Assembly (NCBI GenBank): GCA_009377495.1
Contig: WHTZ01000045.1
Coordinates: forward strand, 1-49,128
Length of the DNA: 49,128 bases
Direction: 5' to 3'
From: Luteitalea sp.
Lineage (GTDB): Bacteria > Acidobacteriota > Vicinamibacteria > Vicinamibacterales > Vicinamibacteraceae
A program made the position numbers and the translations under genes. Shown here one piece after another: positions 17,579 to 26,723 of the stretch. The notes under the pieces are model-generated. The model was not told where the DNA came from and ran no database searches. It saw only the letters and a program-made list of their open reading frames with translations. Within the stretch, counting starts at the first letter, position 1; every line of letters begins with the position of its first letter.

Positions 17579-18316
17579 TCAGGCCTTCGCCAGTTCCGGC
17601 GCCGTAGCGCGGCCGGCGACGAGCTCGCGCATGACCTTGGCGCCTTCGTGGATCACAGGCTGGCCATGGCCGACGCACACGATCTCCGCATCCACCATGT
17701 CGGCGAGCTTGCCCACGGAGTCGCGGTTCTGCTTGTTGTCGAGCGTGATCTGCGGCCAGCCGAGGGCGACTTCTGGCCAGGTGGTGACGATGTCGCCGGC
17801 GATGAGGGCGCGGCGTGCGGGCCAGTAGAAGGCGAGGCTGCCGGGCGTGTGTCCGGGCGCGTGCATCACCGTGAGCGGGCCCACGTGATCGCCATCCTTC
17901 AGATTTCGATCCACCTCGCACGGAGGAGGCACACCGAGTCCCAGCACGAACGCCGTCTGCAGGTGGTAGATCTTAAGCGGCTTCTGTGGGACCAGGGTAG
18001 TGGTCTTGGGAACCTCGATCTTGCGATTGCCGGCGATGATGTCCGCTTCCCAGTCGTGAGAGTAAACGGTGGCGCCGGTCGCCGCTTTCAAGGCCGCCAG
18101 CCCGCCCAGATGCGACTGGTGGGCGTGAGTCAGGATGATGCGCTCGAGGTCACCAGGCTGTTTGCCGAGACGCCTCAGGTAGTCAAGAACCAGCCGCCCA
18201 CCTTTGTCGCGAAGGGTGTCAATGAGGGTGAGGCTGTCGCCGTCCTCCACCAGATAGGCACGCACATAGCCGCCGGTCTTGTCGCCCAGGCAGTAGAGAC
18301 CCGCTGCAATCTGCAT
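17579..18316 (-). CDS. MBL-fold metallo-hydrolase with altered metal motif
   Basis: 245 residues, glyoxalase-II-like size. The usual HxHxDH motif reads THAHQSHLGG (H64, H66, S68, H69), with Ser at the aspartate that normally binds the second metal. The other ligands are present: APGHTPG (H156), AGDIV (D175) and VGHGQP (H217). It may bind one metal, or use a changed site. GGAGG lies 6 nt before the ATG, so the start is firm. No signal peptide, so cytoplasmic. It is downstream of the OmpA gene on the same strand, with 119 nt between. Confidence 0.75.
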   Translation of the reverse strand: MQIAAGLYCLGDKTGGYVRAYLVEDGDSLTLIDTLRDKGGRLVLDYLRRLGKQPGDLERIILTHAHQSHLGGLAALKAATGATVYSHDWEADIIAGNRKIEVPKTTTLVPQKPLKIYHLQTAFVLGLGVPPPCEVDRNLKDGDHVGPLTVMHAPGHTPGSLAFYWPARRALIAGDIVTTWPEVALGWPQITLDNKQNRDSVGKLADMVDAEIVCVGHGQPVIHEGAKVMRELVAGRATAPELAKA

Positions 18317-18435
18317 AAGCCCCTCCAGGTATGGGAACCAGTTCCGGCGCTATTCGGATCGTTGGTGCACCAGCCTAACAGAGATTGGACGGATACGCGC
18401 CTACGCCTGCAAGGAGAAGGCGCGCCGCGAAACGA

Positions 18436-19962
18436 CTATTCGGTGGTCTTGACCTGAGCGGGTACGACCTTGCCAAACCCGCCGATTTCGAGCTCCATGG
18501 AGGTGACCTCGATTGGGGGAGCGGGATACAGTCCCCAGAAGACGACGTCGGCGCCGCCGGGTACAACGCTGGAGTCTGACGGCTCGTAGACGCCGACGAA
18601 GTTCCCCAGGTAGTGCAGGTACATCCCGGCTTCCGGCGCGTGGCAGATGCTGTGTCGGCGCTGGGTCGTCTTGTCGGCCAGGGTCAACCCTTCTGGTGTC
18701 GTGCTTATGGAGGGGATAAGTCCACTGCCATGGGTGAGCTCCAACGGAGCGGAGGTCGGGTTGGTTACCGTTATCCGGGCAAGGACGTAGCCCGCGAGCC
18801 GCTCGAGGCTCTCGGCACTGACCTGGAAGCCGGCCTCGACCAGGTCGTTCTGGAGCTCGGCAGGTTCCAACGTCGGGGGACCTGCCGAGGTCAGCGTGCC
18901 GAGACGCACCTCGACCCGCCGGTTTTGGGCCCGTCCGTCGGGGTTGTCGCTGCCGTCGGGATTCTGGTTCGCGGCGACCGGCCGCGTCTCGCCGAAGCCA
19001 GCGGTTTGGTAACTGAACCCGTCGCCGAGCTCGGCACGCAGCCCGTCTCGCACCGACACTGCGCGCTGCTCAGACAGGGTCTGGTTGGACGCATCGTCGC
19101 CCACGCTGTCGGTGTGCCCCTCGATGGTGATCGTGCCGCTGCGACCACTGACCTCCTTGCCGGCCGTGCTGATCGTCGACTGCGCCCCTGCGGACAGCTT
19201 TGCACTGCCGAACTCGAACAGGACGTCGCTGGGCAGTCTGAGCTCGACCACCGACTGATCCGACTCCCCGTCTCCACCTTCGGTGCGGCACACGAGGGGG
19301 CCGAGCATGCGCCTCTCGGGCTGCGGGCCTCTCAACACCGGGTCGTCCTGCAGCGCGCTCGCGCCCTGCGGTTGCACGGGTACCAGTACCGGGAGCAGAC
19401 CGGCGACCATGACGAGCATCCTGCTGGTTTCCGCAGGGGGAGCGGTGAACATTGCGGTCACGGTGAGCGATTCCCCTGGCGGTGCCGGCTCGTGCGAGCT
19501 CTCGCTGATCCGCGAATCGTTCCCCGATTCCGGCAGGACACCGTAGGACGTCCCGCGGGGCAGATCAGCGAGCAGCACCTTGGGGCCCAGCACGTAGATG
19601 TCCACGTCACTCGGACGGAGCGTATCCTTCGTGCCGTTGAAGAACTCGAACTGCAGGGCGAGCTCGTCCTCACCCACCCGCGCCAAACGTATGTCCCGGC
19701 CTTCAATCGCGAGTGCGCTCGCGACCGGTTTGGCATCCACGCCCTTGACGCGGTTCTTCTGCTCGGCCTCGGCCTCGGTCGCTGTCGACGGCTTGGCGCG
19801 CTCGACCGCGGGCTCCTCCGCCTGCTTTGCCACGGGCTCGCTCGGTGCCTGCCCGCTGGGCGAGCAAGCGGCCAGCGCCAGCACCAAGGTGACGCCGACT
19901 GCGGGCCGCACACGACGGACCTCGCGCACACGGTGGAGCGATGACACTTCCTGGCTTTTCAT
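18436..19962 (-). CDS. OmpA-family lipoprotein
   Basis: 508 residues. A basic N-terminus, hydrophobic segment and lipobox LALAAC place the acylated cysteine at 33. A Ser/Pro/Glu-rich linker (34-75) follows, then a beta-rich domain (about 85-215). An OmpA-like peptidoglycan-binding domain covers about 238-355: LPSDVLFEFGSAKLS, EGHTDSVGDDASNQTLSEQR (D285, R300) and NRRVEV (R348, R349). A further beta domain (370-508) ends the protein. Expected to anchor the outer membrane to peptidoglycan. The frame is open to 20022, but ATG 19962 gives a correct lipoprotein signal. Confidence 0.85.
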   Translation of the reverse strand: MKSQEVSSLHRVREVRRVRPAVGVTLVLALAACSPSGQAPSEPVAKQAEEPAVERAKPSTATEAEAEQKNRVKGVDAKPVASALAIEGRDIRLARVGEDELALQFEFFNGTKDTLRPSDVDIYVLGPKVLLADLPRGTSYGVLPESGNDSRISESSHEPAPPGESLTVTAMFTAPPAETSRMLVMVAGLLPVLVPVQPQGASALQDDPVLRGPQPERRMLGPLVCRTEGGDGESDQSVVELRLPSDVLFEFGSAKLSAGAQSTISTAGKEVSGRSGTITIEGHTDSVGDDASNQTLSEQRAVSVRDGLRAELGDGFSYQTAGFGETRPVAANQNPDGSDNPDGRAQNRRVEVRLGTLTSAGPPTLEPAELQNDLVEAGFQVSAESLERLAGYVLARITVTNPTSAPLELTHGSGLIPSISTTPEGLTLADKTTQRRHSICHAPEAGMYLHYLGNFVGVYEPSDSSVVPGGADVVFWGLYPAPPIEVTSMELEIGGFGKVVPAQVKTTE

Positions 19963-20070
19963 GGGTCTTCCAATCCGGCAGCCCGCAGCGCTGTCAGGCG
20001 CTTCACGAGGTTGTGGCGCCAAATGACGCGGAACATGCCAAAGAGATGTATATCGTTCGTCGCCCCGCGG

Positions 20071-20095
20071 GTCACTACGCAGGTACGTAGGAATC
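20071..20095 (+). repeat. 25-nt direct repeat, right copy
   Basis: Starts GTCACTACGCAGGTACGTAG and ends GAATC; partner of 17506-17530 in the same orientation. It lies in the 154-nt gap between the flippase stop and the OmpA start. A CATCAAAG string occurs near each copy, hinting at longer degenerate similarity. Confidence 0.75.
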
Positions 20096-20116
20096 CTAAG
20101 CTCGGCGGTACAGATG

Positions 20117-21652
20117 TTACATCAAAGGGATCTGACGCATCGATCTCAGGAACCGCGTGACCAACGTCCGCTCTTCGGGCTCCAAGACGATTCGCCAAGC
20201 CAGATATCCAGCGGCGCAAACCCCCAAGAACAGCGCCCCACCGGTCACCCACCATGCGCCGAGATCGAGGCGGCGGGTGGCCGCTAACGCCAGCAAGGGC
20301 AGCAGGGGCGTGAGGATCAGTGCCGGCCGGAGCATCCCGCCGAGCAGGAGCTGCCGCGGCGAGACGCGGAGGGCGTTCGTGCGTGGCAGGTTGTACGCGA
20401 GATGCATGCCCGTCTCGACGATGCCCCCGCTCAGCGTTCCGAGCGCCGCGCCAATGGCGCCGTAGGCCATCGTCGCGGCGACGCTCACGGCGGCGTTAAT
20501 CACGCCACCGACAATCGGCGAGAGCCATACGCGTCCGTGCTCGCCGACGCCCACGAGCATCGTGGCGTACGGGAGGCTCACGAGCCGGATCGTGTTCGCC
20601 ACGAGCAGCACCCGAAGCAGGGTCGAGGCGTGGTCCGCGAAGTCCGCGCCGACCCACAACGTCAGCAACAGCTCGGCACCCAGGAAGAGCGGGAGGCCGG
20701 CCGCGAGCAAGACGAGCGTGCCGTAACGCGTGAAGCGGATCAGCATCCGGCCGAGCGCCTCCTGCGCGCGACGCGCGTGCAGCGCCGCGGCTTCGGGCAT
20801 GAGGACCGCGACCACGCTGCCTTGCAGCTGACCGACGAAGCTCACGGCGACCGCGGCAATGGCAAAGTACGCCACCGCCTGGAAGTCCCAAATCCCGACA
20901 ATCGTCAGATCTAGGCCGCTCACGAGAATCGTTCCGAGTGTCCAAATCTGGAGCGACGCGCAGTGCACGAGGACGGCCCGCACGGAAGGCCACGAGATCC
21001 AGGATCGGCCGAGCGGGACGCGGAAACGGCTTCGCTCGTACACCATCCAGAGCGCCGCGTGGGTCGCGAGATTGGCCACCGTCATCGACACGGCCATCAG
21101 CCGCATGCTTGCCGTGACCAGCGCGGCGGCCGCGACGAGCGCAGCGCCAATCAGCTTGCCGACAATGAGAATGGCCGCGGGCACCTCGTAGCGCCGCAGA
21201 CCCATATACGCACCGGACAACACGGCAGCGGGTAACCCGGTCGCCACCGACACGCCAACCAGGAAGACGGCGACACGCGTGTCACCGTGCAGATCCGGGG
21301 GGATGTCAGCGAAGAGATGAGGCATTGCGCCAGCCAACCCGAGCGAGGCAAACATGCCAACGACGGCGACCGCCGTCATGAGGAACAGCGCGCTACTGAT
21401 CGCGCGGCTCTGATCCTCGATGCGATCGAGCTCGGCCCCGTGCGCGATGAAGCGGCTCATCGCGCTCTGCACGCCCAGCTCGAGGTACCCTACATAGGCG
21501 GCAAGCTGCAGGACCAGCAACCAGGTGTTATAGCTAGATCGCGGCAAGGCCCCGATCAAGATAGGCGGCAGCAACAGCGCGACGAGCGTCGAGGCGACCA
21601 CGCGCGCGACGTTCGCCCCCGCGTTGCGCACGTACCGTCGTACTAGCACCAC
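20117..21652 (-). CDS. wzx: Polysaccharide flippase, Wzx-like
   Basis: About 511 residues, almost wholly hydrophobic with 12-14 membrane segments, the layout of the MVF/MATE-like polysaccharide transporter family. LELGVQSAMSRFIA near residue 60 and the GLRRYEVPAAI loop are typical. It should flip undecaprenyl-linked repeat units to the periplasm. The start is a GTG at 21652 or 21649; the longer frame is antisense-like and overlaps the upstream glycosyltransferase. It overlaps the stop of that gene by 10 nt, so translation is probably coupled. The overlap lies in a CCCCTGAC-type repeat. Confidence 0.8.
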   Translation of the reverse strand: MVLVRRYVRNAGANVARVVASTLVALLLPPILIGALPRSSYNTWLLVLQLAAYVGYLELGVQSAMSRFIAHGAELDRIEDQSRAISSALFLMTAVAVVGMFASLGLAGAMPHLFADIPPDLHGDTRVAVFLVGVSVATGLPAAVLSGAYMGLRRYEVPAAILIVGKLIGAALVAAAALVTASMRLMAVSMTVANLATHAALWMVYERSRFRVPLGRSWISWPSVRAVLVHCASLQIWTLGTILVSGLDLTIVGIWDFQAVAYFAIAAVAVSFVGQLQGSVVAVLMPEAAALHARRAQEALGRMLIRFTRYGTLVLLAAGLPLFLGAELLLTLWVGADFADHASTLLRVLLVANTIRLVSLPYATMLVGVGEHGRVWLSPIVGGVINAAVSVAATMAYGAIGAALGTLSGGIVETGMHLAYNLPRTNALRVSPRQLLLGGMLRPALILTPLLPLLALAATRRLDLGAWWVTGGALFLGVCAAGYLAWRIVLEPEERTLVTRFLRSMRQIPLM

Positions 21653-22584
21653 CCTGACCCCTGACCTCTGGCCCCTGACACCTCGACTGGTCCGACGGCG
21701 TCGACGAGCGGATTGCGGTCGGTCCGGGCGCGGATCGCGTCCAACACGCCGGCAGCGATATAGCCAAGCTTGCGCCGGCGCTCGGGCTCGAGGAGCAACG
21801 TGAGTCCCATGATGCGCACGCGGTTGCAGAGCGAGACCAGGGCCCATCGCGGTTGAGCCCAGAGCTGCTGGCGAAAGACGAGCAGGTGGTTTCTGGTGAT
21901 GAAGTAGTGCCGCACGGCAGCGTGATTGGACGTTCTGACTGGCACCCGCCACAACCAGCGCGTGCGATACGCGCCCAGGGTGTGCGTCATGAGCACGTCG
22001 CGGCTGATCGCCACGCCGTACCCGTGCCTCCTCAAGCGAAAACAGTACTCGAGATCCACGTAGTCGATGAAGAAGTCTTCGCGGAACGGACCGACCAGCC
22101 GATACGCCTCTGTGGAAAGCAAGGTGCCCGACGTGATCACGCTCTCCACGCGGCGCAGCGGCTCCGAGCCCGCGAGCGCAGCCGGATCCTGCACCTCACC
22201 CTTGCCCGGATCGAAGAAGTTGGCGCCCACCAGCGCGGGCCGATCGCTCTCGGGCGCACTCGCGCGCGCGCCCAACAACCGTTCGACAAGATCGGTCACG
22301 GGGCGTGAGTCCTGATCGAACAATAGGACCCACGCGAAGCCCTCGTCGGCTAGCCGGCAGACACCTTGGTTGAGGGCCGCGGCGATGCCGCGGTTGGTGG
22401 CGTTCGCGATGACCTGGGCCCCGTATCGTGCGGCGGTCGCGCGCAGCCACGCCTGCTCGGTGGGATCGGATCCATTATCAACCACGACCAGGCGCTCCAC
22501 CTGGGAGGAGACGGCTTCGATCGTCGCCTCGGACGCAGGAGGCGCATGATAGGTCACAACGACGGCACCAATGCGCTCTGTCAT
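21643..22584 (-). CDS. GT2 glycosyltransferase, rhamnosyltransferase-like
   Basis: 313 residues. GT-A fold: GAVVVTYHAP (6-15), VVVDNGSDP (33-41) and LLFDQDSRP (88-96) with DQD as the metal/nucleotide motif; then a second-domain DFFIDYVDLEYCFRLRRHGY, typical of dTDP-rhamnosyl transferases (RfbF/WsaF type). Probably adds a deoxyhexose to the lipid-linked unit in the cytoplasm. ATG 22584 directly precedes the first strand. The last 14 residues (VEVSGARGQGSGWC) are encoded by a C-rich interspersed repeat and are unlikely to be ancestral. Confidence 0.8.
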   Translation of the reverse strand: MTERIGAVVVTYHAPPASEATIEAVSSQVERLVVVDNGSDPTEQAWLRATAARYGAQVIANATNRGIAAALNQGVCRLADEGFAWVLLFDQDSRPVTDLVERLLGARASAPESDRPALVGANFFDPGKGEVQDPAALAGSEPLRRVESVITSGTLLSTEAYRLVGPFREDFFIDYVDLEYCFRLRRHGYGVAISRDVLMTHTLGAYRTRWLWRVPVRTSNHAAVRHYFITRNHLLVFRQQLWAQPRWALVSLCNRVRIMGLTLLLEPERRRKLGYIAAGVLDAIRARTDRNPLVDAVGPVEVSGARGQGSGWC

Positions 22585-22624
22585 AAGGTTAGCCGTGGCT
22601 CTATGCGAAGGCGCAAGCCGCGCC

Positions 22625-23602
22625 CTACTTGGTGGCCCGCAGCACGCATTCCTCGCCCGACTGCGGATCGCGGCCGTGAGCCCGAAGCGCTTCGTGTTGA
22701 AAGCGAACGCTCTCGAGCTCACGCACGAGGCGGTCGGTCCAACCGAGGACGCGGCGTGCGCGATGGTCTGCGATGTGGCGGCTCATGCGAGCCATCGACT
22801 GCGCTCGTGCCGGTGTCGTCCGGACGTCGACGTGCGAAAAGGCCGCGGCTCGCGCGAGCGCCCCGAGGGAAGCGGGCGAGAACACGTGCAGATGGCGTGG
22901 CGGCTCCAGGCCGCGCCAGTGCTCGCCGTAGCGGACGTGGCCGAGGCTCATGACGTTGGGCGTGACCGCGACAAACCGACCGCCGCGCTTGAGCAGGCCG
23001 CGTATCTGACGGAGGACGGCAAGCGGCTCGTGGACGTGCTCGATGACGTGGCTGCTCATAATGGCGTCGAAGCTGTCCGTCTCGTATGGCGCGGTCTCGA
23101 GGGGGCCGAGATGGACGTCCAACCCGTGTCGCTCCCGCGCCACCCGCACCGACACCGGATCCACATCGAGGCCGTGAACCTCCCACCCGTATTGCCGGAG
23201 ACGCGCGAGGCCGCGTCCATCGCCACATCCCACATCGAGCAACCGCCCCTTCCCACCGCCCAGGTCCAGCAGCTCGAGCCGACGACGCTCGCGACGCGCA
23301 CCCGTGAGCGTGGCGACCAGAGGCGTGAAGACGAGTTGATAACCCAGGCGAAACGCGCGCCTGGCGATCGAGGCATCCGGCTCGCCGTTGCGATCGCCGT
23401 GTGTGTAGTAGCGTGCATACGCTTGCCCAATGTCGCGGGGCGTCGGCATGGGATCGAGCCACATCATGCCGCAGTCAGGGTTGGGGCAACGCCGCAAGCT
23501 CCAGCGTCCATCTGCGCCAAACAGCGCATCGTCCAGATTCGCGTACGCGAGCACGCCCGGTGTGCCGCAGACACAGCACGCCGGTGTGGGCTGAGTTTCC
23601 AT
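22625..23602 (-). CDS. Zinc-ribbon SAM-dependent methyltransferase
   Basis: 325 residues. An N-terminal four-cysteine ribbon (C9/C12 and C39/C44: CCVCG, RCPNPDCG) is followed by GMMWLDPMPTP. Class I methyltransferase motif I is LLDVGCGDG (121-129), then SHVIEHVHEP, GGRFVAVTPN and EPPRHLHVF. This architecture is common in glycan loci, where it methylates sugars. It shares the whole layout with the protein at 39877. Likely co-transcribed with the GT2 gene 40 nt downstream, from the motif at 23653-23683. Confidence 0.8.
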   Translation of the reverse strand: METQPTPACCVCGTPGVLAYANLDDALFGADGRWSLRRCPNPDCGMMWLDPMPTPRDIGQAYARYYTHGDRNGEPDASIARRAFRLGYQLVFTPLVATLTGARRERRRLELLDLGGGKGRLLDVGCGDGRGLARLRQYGWEVHGLDVDPVSVRVARERHGLDVHLGPLETAPYETDSFDAIMSSHVIEHVHEPLAVLRQIRGLLKRGGRFVAVTPNVMSLGHVRYGEHWRGLEPPRHLHVFSPASLGALARAAAFSHVDVRTTPARAQSMARMSRHIADHRARRVLGWTDRLVRELESVRFQHEALRAHGRDPQSGEECVLRATK

Positions 23603-23652
23603 AGGCCCGAGACCTGCCACGATTCTAGCTCGGGCAACCAACAACCGCGTGC

Positions 23653-23683
23653 GGTATAGTCTGCCCGGTGCCTCAACCGAACG
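23653..23683 (-). promoter_or_regulatory. Conserved promoter-like motif, copy C
   Basis: Minus strand reads TTGAGGCACCGGGCAGAC then TATACCGCACGCGG, about 50 nt before the methyltransferase start. It shares GACTATAC and GCA with copies A and B. It lies in the 88-nt gap to the divergent GT-C gene. Confidence 0.4.
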
Positions 23684-23690
23684 TCGCCCC

Positions 23691-25229
23691 ATGTCTCGTC
23701 ATCCAATCCCCGCCTTCATGATCTTGGCGCTGTTGCACGGCGTCACCATGGCGTTGATTCGCCCGATGTTCCAGGTCTCGGACGAGCTGGTCTACTTTAG
23801 TGGGGTGCAGAGCCAAGCGGCCAGGCTGGTGGCCAGACAGCCAGGAGATCCTGCACGGGCGCGATTGCTGCACGCGGATGCCTTGGTCTACGACACGCCC
23901 ACGGGAAAGGCGCTGTTCCGCTACAGCGGGGCGGTGGCGTTCATCGCGATCAGTCACATCGTGCCGTTGCCGGCCAGCGCCACCGTGCTGCGCCTCTTCT
24001 TCGCGTTGTCACTGCCAGCCGCGGTGCTGGCCACCTGGCTCTTGGCCCGGCAGCTCACGCCGCGGAACCGCACGGTGCTGCTCTGCGCGCCGCTCTTCGT
24101 GGCTCTCCATCCCGTGTTCGTGAAGTACGCGTCCGGTGTCACGCCCGATGCCTGGGCAAACGCCGCCGCGATGGTCGCCGTGTGGCTCGCAATTCGCATC
24201 GCCGACGGCACCGCGCACGGGATGGAACCCGCGTATGCCGTGCTGACAGCGGCCGTCGCGATCGCGCTCAAGGACACCGCCTTCTTCCTGGCGGCATTGC
24301 TCCCGCTGGCCTTGGTGCTCCGACTGATCGTGCGCGTGAAGACCAAGGCAAGCGATCCGCTCACGACGATACGGTCCGATCCCTGGCTCGTGGCGCTCCC
24401 GGCATGCTTCGCAGCGGGCGTGGTGGCGCTGCTCATCGTTCCTCACGCGGCTTCAGCAATTGCCTCGCCGTACCAGGTGATTCAGGGGGACACGCTTTCC
24501 GTATCCCGGGTGCCAGCGGCGAGCTTCGCGGTTGTGACGACAGCATGGCGGCAGGTCCCAAGCCTCTTTCATTCGTTCTGGGGCAACCTGGGCAACTTTG
24601 GCGCCACGGTTGTCCTCATGCCACAGGGCATCATGCGCGTGATCCTCGTGCTTACCCTGGTCGCGGGCGCCATGCTCTTCGTTGCGGGCTGGTCGCACGC
24701 CTCATCGGCCGAAGAGGCCGCCAAATCACGTGCGCGCTTGGCTTTGCTTCTGGTCGGGTGTGCGGTGCTGCTCCTGCAGCCAGCCGTGCGCCAGGTCGTG
24801 CGTGACACCGACGACCTCTTCCAAGGGCGGTGGCTGTTCCCCATGATGAGCGTGTTTGCCGTGGGATTGACGGCCGGGTGGTCCACGCTCTCGCGGGAAC
24901 CGGGACGCCTCAGCCTGCTCATCGGCTGGCTTCTTGCCACGTATGCCGTGACGGCGATGCTGGTCGTCGTGGTTCCTTACTATTACGAGCAGTTCCCAGA
25001 CAGCTACCGCATGTCAGGAATCTTCGTGCAGGGCACGTCGGGCACCGGAGCCGACCCAGCGCGGGTTCTGCCGTTCATCGCTCGCCCGGCTCTACTGCGT
25101 AACAGCGCGTTCATGTTGGGACTGCTTGGCCTGTGGCTGGCATGGCTGGCCGTGTGTCTCGCTCGTCTTCCACGCTGGGCAGACCAGCCTCTGGCGAGAA
25201 CCGGCCCTTCACCATGCCCACGGCCATGA
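23691..25229 (+). CDS. GT-C-like membrane protein
   Basis: 512 residues, about eleven membrane helices. The first extracytoplasmic loop has FQVSDELVYF, matching FEAPDEFLHW of the protein at 5085 and the acidic motif of GT-C enzymes; DUF2142/GT39-like. Candidate lipid-carrier-dependent glycosyltransferase acting on the periplasmic face. ATG 23691 precedes the first helix. The stop overlaps the next start as ATGA, so the two membrane proteins are probably made together. Confidence 0.65.
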   Translation: MSRHPIPAFMILALLHGVTMALIRPMFQVSDELVYFSGVQSQAARLVARQPGDPARARLLHADALVYDTPTGKALFRYSGAVAFIAISHIVPLPASATVLRLFFALSLPAAVLATWLLARQLTPRNRTVLLCAPLFVALHPVFVKYASGVTPDAWANAAAMVAVWLAIRIADGTAHGMEPAYAVLTAAVAIALKDTAFFLAALLPLALVLRLIVRVKTKASDPLTTIRSDPWLVALPACFAAGVVALLIVPHAASAIASPYQVIQGDTLSVSRVPAASFAVVTTAWRQVPSLFHSFWGNLGNFGATVVLMPQGIMRVILVLTLVAGAMLFVAGWSHASSAEEAAKSRARLALLLVGCAVLLLQPAVRQVVRDTDDLFQGRWLFPMMSVFAVGLTAGWSTLSREPGRLSLLIGWLLATYAVTAMLVVVVPYYYEQFPDSYRMSGIFVQGTSGTGADPARVLPFIARPALLRNSAFMLGLLGLWLAWLAVCLARLPRWADQPLARTGPSPCPRP

Positions 25230-26707
25230 CGATGAAGCAAGCCTTACTCCCACGTTTAGTCAGTCATGCGGCCATCATTGCCATGCTCCTTCTGGCCATG
25301 GCTCTGTGTCTCTGGCTAGGAGCGAAGCAATCCGACAGACCGTTCGAGCGTGATGACTATGACAACTTCAAGATGGGTTATAACCTCTACAGACGCGGCG
25401 TTATATCTCTCGCAGATGAGAGAATACCCTATCCGAGGCCGACGGACCGCCGTGAGCCCTTACCGGCTATTGCACTCGCCTTCTATCTGAAATCCGCACC
25501 TGGCTTTACCGAATACCCATCGCCGGCAGAGGCTCTCTCTCCGAACAACCTGAAGATCGTCAAACGCTTCAATCTCATCTGGATTTTTACCACTCTCGTC
25601 ACCACATGGCTGCTGTGCCGACGGCTAACAGGCTCGGTCACCATGGCATTCATGGCCCTGTTTTCCGTCTTTTACTTTCTTTGCTTTAGTAGGTTCTATT
25701 ACAACTCTCTAAGTCCTGAGCTTCTGGCCGCCACCCTCTTGATGACTACATCGCTCGCGTTGGTGTCTGCCGTCGATCGACCACGCTGGCGTTCCTTTGC
25801 GATGGCTGGTTTGTTGCTGGGGCTCCTGTGCCTGACCAAAGCGTCCTTTGTCTATATTTCTGCAGGCATTGTGCTCACCGTGGGAGTCATGGTGCTCTCT
25901 CGCGGAGGCCTGCGATCGCTGGGATTGCTGGGTACCTTTGTGCTCGTGGCTGGCGTCGTCGTATTACCTTGGATGATTAGAAATTATAGGCATTTTGGCG
26001 ACTTCGAGATAACTCAACGAGCTGGTGAGGTGCTGCTCGTTCGGGCGTACAAAGACCAGATGACCCGTGACGAGTTCGTAGGTGCTTTCTACGTGTACTC
26101 ACCGTCGCCCGTGCGGGCGTGGCTCGGGCCTCTCATGGGGTTCTCCCCCCGGGATCTCCAGCCTGGCGGTCGACTGCAGAGGCTCGTTCGCTTTCAGCCT
26201 GGCGATCAGGAAGCGGTTAACAGGGGCGATCCGACGGCTGCTGTCAGCTACTACGCGAGAATGGTCGCGAATATCAATGTACTACGATGGCAGTGTCGAG
26301 ATGCAGGCGACCCAGACCCGTACCGATGTGCAGGACTTGGGCTCAAGAAGAAGGCGCTCGCCCTCATTCGCGCCGATCTGCCTCGGCACGTGGTCATGAG
26401 CATCCCCTTCATGTGGCGAGGGATATGGTGCTTCAACCACTTGAATTCATCATTCGCCGCCATCGCCAACTTGCTCGGCTTCGCCATGACGCTGGCCATG
26501 CCGATTGTGGCGCTGGCCAAGCGGCGAGCGAATCTCCTGATCTTTGTCTTGCCAACGCTTGGCAGTATAGCTTTCCACGCTCTGATGACCCATTACATCT
26601 GGCGATATGCCATTCCGACGGTGCCCATTCTCATCGTCAGCTTGGTCGTGGGTCTCCAGTTCGGCGCGTACGGCTCGAAGAAGCTCCTACGATCCCTCGT
26701 CCCTTGA
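25226..26707 (+). CDS. GT-C-like membrane protein, ArnT/PMT-type
   Basis: 493 residues, about ten helices. The first loop has RPFERDDYDNFKMGYNLYRR, an acidic motif at the right place for a GT-C enzyme, followed by the tyrosine/proline-rich loops of the PMT/ArnT group. ATG 25226 overlaps the preceding stop by 4 nt; ATG 25214 is also in frame. Base composition is visibly lower in GC (many TAT, TTA and AAT stretches around 25370-25700) than its neighbours, which suggests separate acquisition. The gene ends in a C-rich repeat 17 nt before the 45-bp element. Confidence 0.65.
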   Translation: MTMKQALLPRLVSHAAIIAMLLLAMALCLWLGAKQSDRPFERDDYDNFKMGYNLYRRGVISLADERIPYPRPTDRREPLPAIALAFYLKSAPGFTEYPSPAEALSPNNLKIVKRFNLIWIFTTLVTTWLLCRRLTGSVTMAFMALFSVFYFLCFSRFYYNSLSPELLAATLLMTTSLALVSAVDRPRWRSFAMAGLLLGLLCLTKASFVYISAGIVLTVGVMVLSRGGLRSLGLLGTFVLVAGVVVLPWMIRNYRHFGDFEITQRAGEVLLVRAYKDQMTRDEFVGAFYVYSPSPVRAWLGPLMGFSPRDLQPGGRLQRLVRFQPGDQEAVNRGDPTAAVSYYARMVANINVLRWQCRDAGDPDPYRCAGLGLKKKALALIRADLPRHVVMSIPFMWRGIWCFNHLNSSFAAIANLLGFAMTLAMPIVALAKRRANLLIFVLPTLGSIAFHALMTHYIWRYAIPTVPILIVSLVVGLQFGAYGSKKLLRSLVP

Positions 26708-26723
26708 GACCTTGTCCCTAGGA

